Shown piece after piece: positions 61,062 to 64,000 of a stretch of DNA of 64,000 bases. Both the position numbers and the translations under genes were made by a program. Position 1 is the stretch's first letter, and each line of letters begins with the position of its first letter. Below the pieces are notes generated by a model, which ran no database searches, was not told where the DNA came from, and saw only the letters and a list, made by a program, of their open reading frames with translations. The DNA lies in assembly GCA_016125005.1 (NCBI GenBank), contig WGMQ01000033.1:1-64000 (forward strand), written 5' to 3'. The DNA comes from a bacterium. Lineage in GTDB: Bacteria; Sumerlaeota; Sumerlaeia; SLMS01.

Positions 61062-62784
61062 GCCGCACCAGCAGCGCCGAACCTCCCGCGATCTCTTGCT
61101 CCGTATAGCCAAGTCGCCTGAGCTCAGCACCCATGCGGTCGCGAATCTGCACGCTGGCACCCAATGGGATATCCACCAGGAACCAGCCCAGTTCATGTCG
61201 CGCAATGTCTTCACGCAGGTTCAGGTCCGCCTGCAACGAGATGCGCTGCCGCGCACCGATACCGACCGCCTCGAACTCGCCGGGCCAGAGTCGCTGATCC
61301 TTCCACTCATCGAAGGCCGCGGGATCGCGTGAGATGTAGCCCGCCACGATGGGGCGCCCGTGGATCGTCTGTTGGGCCATGTACATGCCTCGGATCTCGT
61401 AGGAAAGATGCGGCAGACAAACCACCGCGCCCCCCTCGCGCTTCTCTGCCAGCACATGCGCCGACGCCTGAAGGGTTGGCTCGGTCGTCAGGATGGCGCC
61501 CACCTGAGTTTCCGCCGTCACCACCAGCGGGATCAGGATCGCGACCAGAGGGTGCTTGTCCAGTTTCCAGGCAGCGAGCATTTGCTCCAGCCCCCATGCG
61601 CCGCCGATTGCCGCCAGCATCGTCCCCAGGAACCCGAAGTGCCAAACGGAGCGCACGGTGCCGAGTCCCGGGACCCAGCTCAGCAACATCCCCGGCATCG
61701 GGAATCCCAGCGGTTCGGGATTGATCGTGCCCGGCGTCCCTAGCTTGAGCCAGGGACCCATCGATAGGAGGAAAAACACCGTCGCGCCAAGTGCCAGCAG
61801 AACCATGCGACGCGATCGCAATCGCACCGCCGCCAAGGCCATCGCAGCGGTCAGCAGGTACCCGGGCAGGTACCAGGTTTCCGCGCGATACAGCATCCCC
61901 CATGGTGTCGTGTCATCGACGCCTGCCAGTGCCATGCGGATCCGCGGATGGATGAGGAACTGCCAGACGTCCGCCGCGTTGGCGGCCTGCGCGTCGCTTC
62001 CGAATCGGGGAGGCGTTCCCGCCGCGTGGAGAATCCACAGCATCAGGATCGCTGCGGGCGCCGCCACCAGCGCGGCAACGAGTGTCCTGCGGAAAAACCG
62101 CCAACGGGCCTCGCCGCCGTCCACGACCAACACGCCGACGCAGAATCCGACGGCGAGCAGGGCACAGCCCAGCGCGTGGAACTGGGAACTGAAGATCGTC
62201 GGCCAGGCGAGCGCCCCAAGCGCCAGCACCGACCATCGCCGCGACTCGTCGCTGCGCAGTCGTACCAGCAACACGAACGTCGCCAGGAAGAAGAAGCTGC
62301 TGAAGATGTTCAGGTGATGCGCCTCGGCCAGGCGATAGCCATGCAGCGTGATCGCCGCGCACGCCGCCGCCGCCCCCACCTCACGGCATCCGATTGCCCG
62401 CGCTGCTTCCCAAGCCGCCCACGCTGTCAGGTACGTCGCCAGCAACAGCGCCAGCGCGTGCTGCCCCAGCACACCCACTACCGGCTGAAGCGGCCAGAGC
62501 AGCAGCCCGTAGCACAGGTCGAGCGTATGCCACGCGAGTGAAGCCCCAACGGGATAGAAGATCGCCGTCGAGTGGAAGAACCCATCGTGCGAAGGGATCG
62601 TGTCGACACCGATGAAATGGCTGTTCAGCACCCGACCCACCCACCAGAGATTCCACTGGGTCTGCGCCGGATCGGCGAACGTGTCCGATACCGGTGCCTC
62701 GCCAAAATGCAGGATCAGCGACGGTCCCAGCAGGAACGTCAACAGGGCGAAGTAGAGATGGGGAACGAGATAGCGCCGACCCAC
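61042..62784 (-). CDS. Polytopic membrane protein resembling GT-C glycosyltransferases
   Basis: A 580-residue protein with about 10-12 membrane helices and a C-terminal soluble part of about 120 residues. The first loop after helix 1 contains DTFADPAQTQWNLWW, in the position where GT-C enzymes hold the catalytic acid. These enzymes use lipid-linked sugars and act on the periplasmic side. I chose GTG at 62784 because CAGGAG lies six bases upstream, giving an N-terminus at the first helix; a GTG at 62871 also opens the frame. It probably modifies or builds a surface polymer with the neighbouring GT2 gene. The family is a motif-based guess. Confidence 0.6.
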   Translation of the reverse strand: MGRRYLVPHLYFALLTFLLGPSLILHFGEAPVSDTFADPAQTQWNLWWVGRVLNSHFIGVDTIPSHDGFFHSTAIFYPVGASLAWHTLDLCYGLLLWPLQPVVGVLGQHALALLLATYLTAWAAWEAARAIGCREVGAAAACAAITLHGYRLAEAHHLNIFSSFFFLATFVLLVRLRSDESRRWSVLALGALAWPTIFSSQFHALGCALLAVGFCVGVLVVDGGEARWRFFRRTLVAALVAAPAAILMLWILHAAGTPPRFGSDAQAANAADVWQFLIHPRIRMALAGVDDTTPWGMLYRAETWYLPGYLLTAAMALAAVRLRSRRMVLLALGATVFFLLSMGPWLKLGTPGTINPEPLGFPMPGMLLSWVPGLGTVRSVWHFGFLGTMLAAIGGAWGLEQMLAAWKLDKHPLVAILIPLVVTAETQVGAILTTEPTLQASAHVLAEKREGGAVVCLPHLSYEIRGMYMAQQTIHGRPIVAGYISRDPAAFDEWKDQRLWPGEFEAVGIGARQRISLQADLNLREDIARHELGWFLVDIPLGASVQIRDRMGAELRRLGYTEQEIAGGSALLVRLRRNAE

Positions 62785-62967
62785 GGTAACTCCTGTGGCG
62801 GGATCAAACGCAGTCGCGTGGTACGACTGCAACCGGCAAACGCGGGCGGTCTTCCGTCCACAGTCAGCCACGGTGGCGGTTACCTCATGTTGTTACCGGT
62901 TGCCATTCCGACACACGCCCGGCCTATCGTTGCATGCAACTTCTGCAGGACCGTGGGGGAGAATACT

Positions 62968-64000
62968 GTGGGCCGTCTCTGGGGGCTCTTGAGGGAGTGG
63001 CGAACCAATCCGCTGGTCGTCTATTACGACCCGCGCCGCCGCAACATGGCGGGGCTGGCTTTTCGGCTCACCGAGGGGTTCGGCATCGTCGGGCTCGTGT
63101 TTCTGGTGATGAGCTTCGCGCTGGAGTCCCGCGGAGCCTTCGGGCAACCGGACGTCACGAGCCTCCTGATGATGGTGCCTCTCTCGCTCGCGCTTGTCGT
63201 CGTCCTGCTCTTCGTGGCTCCGGGACCATGGACGAAGGAGCGCAGCATCGACCTGCGCCTCACTGGCGTGTCTGGTCCTGAGGTCGCCTTCGGCTTCCTC
63301 TTCTGGCCCGCGATCTCGCTCGTTATCGCTGGCTTGGGTAGTGGGATGCTGCTGGCGGCCATTGAGGTCGACTTCTATCGTTGGGATTTGCTGTCGACCT
63401 GGCTTGAGGTCGCCGAACTGATGGCCACGGGAATGCTGGTCTGCCTGTGTCTCGGTGGCTTCACTTTGGAGTATTGGTTCAAGAACTCGGCGTGGCGCTG
63501 GGTGGCGTTGGTCCTGGCGCCTCTCAAGTTCCTTTCCGGGTTCGTGCTGCTCAACGCCATCCGAATGGTGACGGAAAAATGGCTTTCCGATGGGCAGGTC
63601 CGACTCCTTGTGCTGGTCCTGTTGGCCCTCTGGGCGGCCAGTCGCCTCCACTTGGCGCTCACCGCCGCGGGTTGGCGGATTCTCGGTGCTGGCTGTGCCG
63701 GTGAGGAACTACTCCGCCACCACTGGCGCACGCGCGAGCGAACCTTCACCAAGCTTCCCGGCAGGGGTTGGCCTGAACGCGGTCGATTCCTCCGCGCGTC
63801 GCTGCTTTCCGTCACGACTTTCACCGTCGTCCTGTGCCTGCTGACATTCATGGCAGCGGGGCTTGGCTATCGCCTCGCGACCGTCGGACTGGAGAATACG
63901 GAATACCCCTATCCGACGCCCACGATCAGCCAGCGTACCCTCTTTCTGGCGATTGAGTTTGCCATGCTAACAATCCCCCTGGCGGCATGCGTCGCCGCAT
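62968..64000 (+). CDS. Polytopic membrane protein (right end outside window)
   Basis: An open frame from GTG 62968 to the window end (344 codons) with GGGGGA upstream. The translation begins GRLWGLLREWRTNPLVVYYD and then has at least seven long hydrophobic segments (for example GFGIVGLVFLVMSFAL, SLALVVVLLFVAPGPW, LVLAPLKFLSGFVLL). It resembles permease subunits with a short cytoplasmic lead, but I cannot assign a family. It is divergent from the GT-C-like gene, and the 183 bases between them should hold both promoters. The C-terminus is missing. Confidence 0.7.
   Translation, partial: MGRLWGLLREWRTNPLVVYYDPRRRNMAGLAFRLTEGFGIVGLVFLVMSFALESRGAFGQPDVTSLLMMVPLSLALVVVLLFVAPGPWTKERSIDLRLTGVSGPEVAFGFLFWPAISLVIAGLGSGMLLAAIEVDFYRWDLLSTWLEVAELMATGMLVCLCLGGFTLEYWFKNSAWRWVALVLAPLKFLSGFVLLNAIRMVTEKWLSDGQVRLLVLVLLALWAASRLHLALTAAGWRILGAGCAGEELLRHHWRTRERTFTKLPGRGWPERGRFLRASLLSVTTFTVVLCLLTFMAAGLGYRLATVGLENTEYPYPTPTISQRTLFLAIEFAMLTIPLAACVAA

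Noticed and set aside
1-64000. tRNA, rRNA, CRISPR array, insertion sequence or phage genes
   Set aside because: I looked for T-loop-like GTTCGA contexts, regularly spaced direct repeats, transposase motifs and integrase signatures, and found none that held up. A computed scan could still reveal a missed tRNA.

Overview
The window is a dense, high-GC (about 60-65% by eye) bacterial chromosome segment with 38 protein genes that I accept, two of them cut by the window edges. I saw no rRNA, tRNA, CRISPR array, insertion sequence or prophage. An outer membrane is implied by many lipoproteins with a lipobox, a secretin, a TolC-type outer-membrane factor and an RND efflux pump. The lineage cannot be fixed from sequence reading alone. 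The carboxypeptidase-regulatory-like surface proteins, the ECF sigma factor with a membrane anchor and the large fused proteins suggest a poorly cultured phylum of the Planctomycetota, Sumerlaeota or Hydrogenedentota kind (inference, low confidence).

Layout. 1-6597 (minus): a tightly coupled operon of a NamZ-like lipoprotein, an Ig/carboxypeptidase-regulatory lipoprotein, an exported S66 LD-carboxypeptidase and an M1 aminopeptidase; this looks like processing of extracytoplasmic peptides or muropeptides. 6598-7558: a gene-free stretch with several hairpins. 7559-16323: HAD hydrolase, topA, nfo, a DUF3891 protein, an FKBP-like lipoprotein, rnd, an SRPBCC protein and mreB. 16594-20126: a diguanylate cyclase overlapping a fused GT2-GT9 glycosyltransferase. 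20338-27937: type IV pilus or type II secretion genes (a PilM-PilN fusion, a small membrane protein and a giant secretin) ending in a strong terminator. 27999-36403: polA, a large surface protein, then cysD and cysNC for sulfate activation.

36409-54236 is almost entirely on the minus strand. It holds a heavy-metal efflux operon (His-rich protein, TolC-like, MFP, RND, second His-rich protein), a caspase-family protease with a multi-helix membrane domain, a lipoprotein, an ECF sigma factor fused through one membrane helix to about 985 residues of beta-sandwich repeats, and another anchored protein; panB lies among them on the plus strand. 54421-62784: surface polysaccharide genes (sugar dehydratase-GT2 fusion, TVP38-type membrane protein, methyltransferase, GT2, GT-C-like membrane protein). 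A polytopic membrane protein runs off the right edge.

The most unusual signal is not a gene. The octamer GTATAGAC (reverse GTCTATAC) occurs 27 times by my hand scan, against about one expected from base composition. It uses all six reading registers, including one stop codon, so selection must act on the DNA. It is patchy: none between 3989 and 29476. Second in interest is the membrane-tethered sigma factor next to a membrane caspase.
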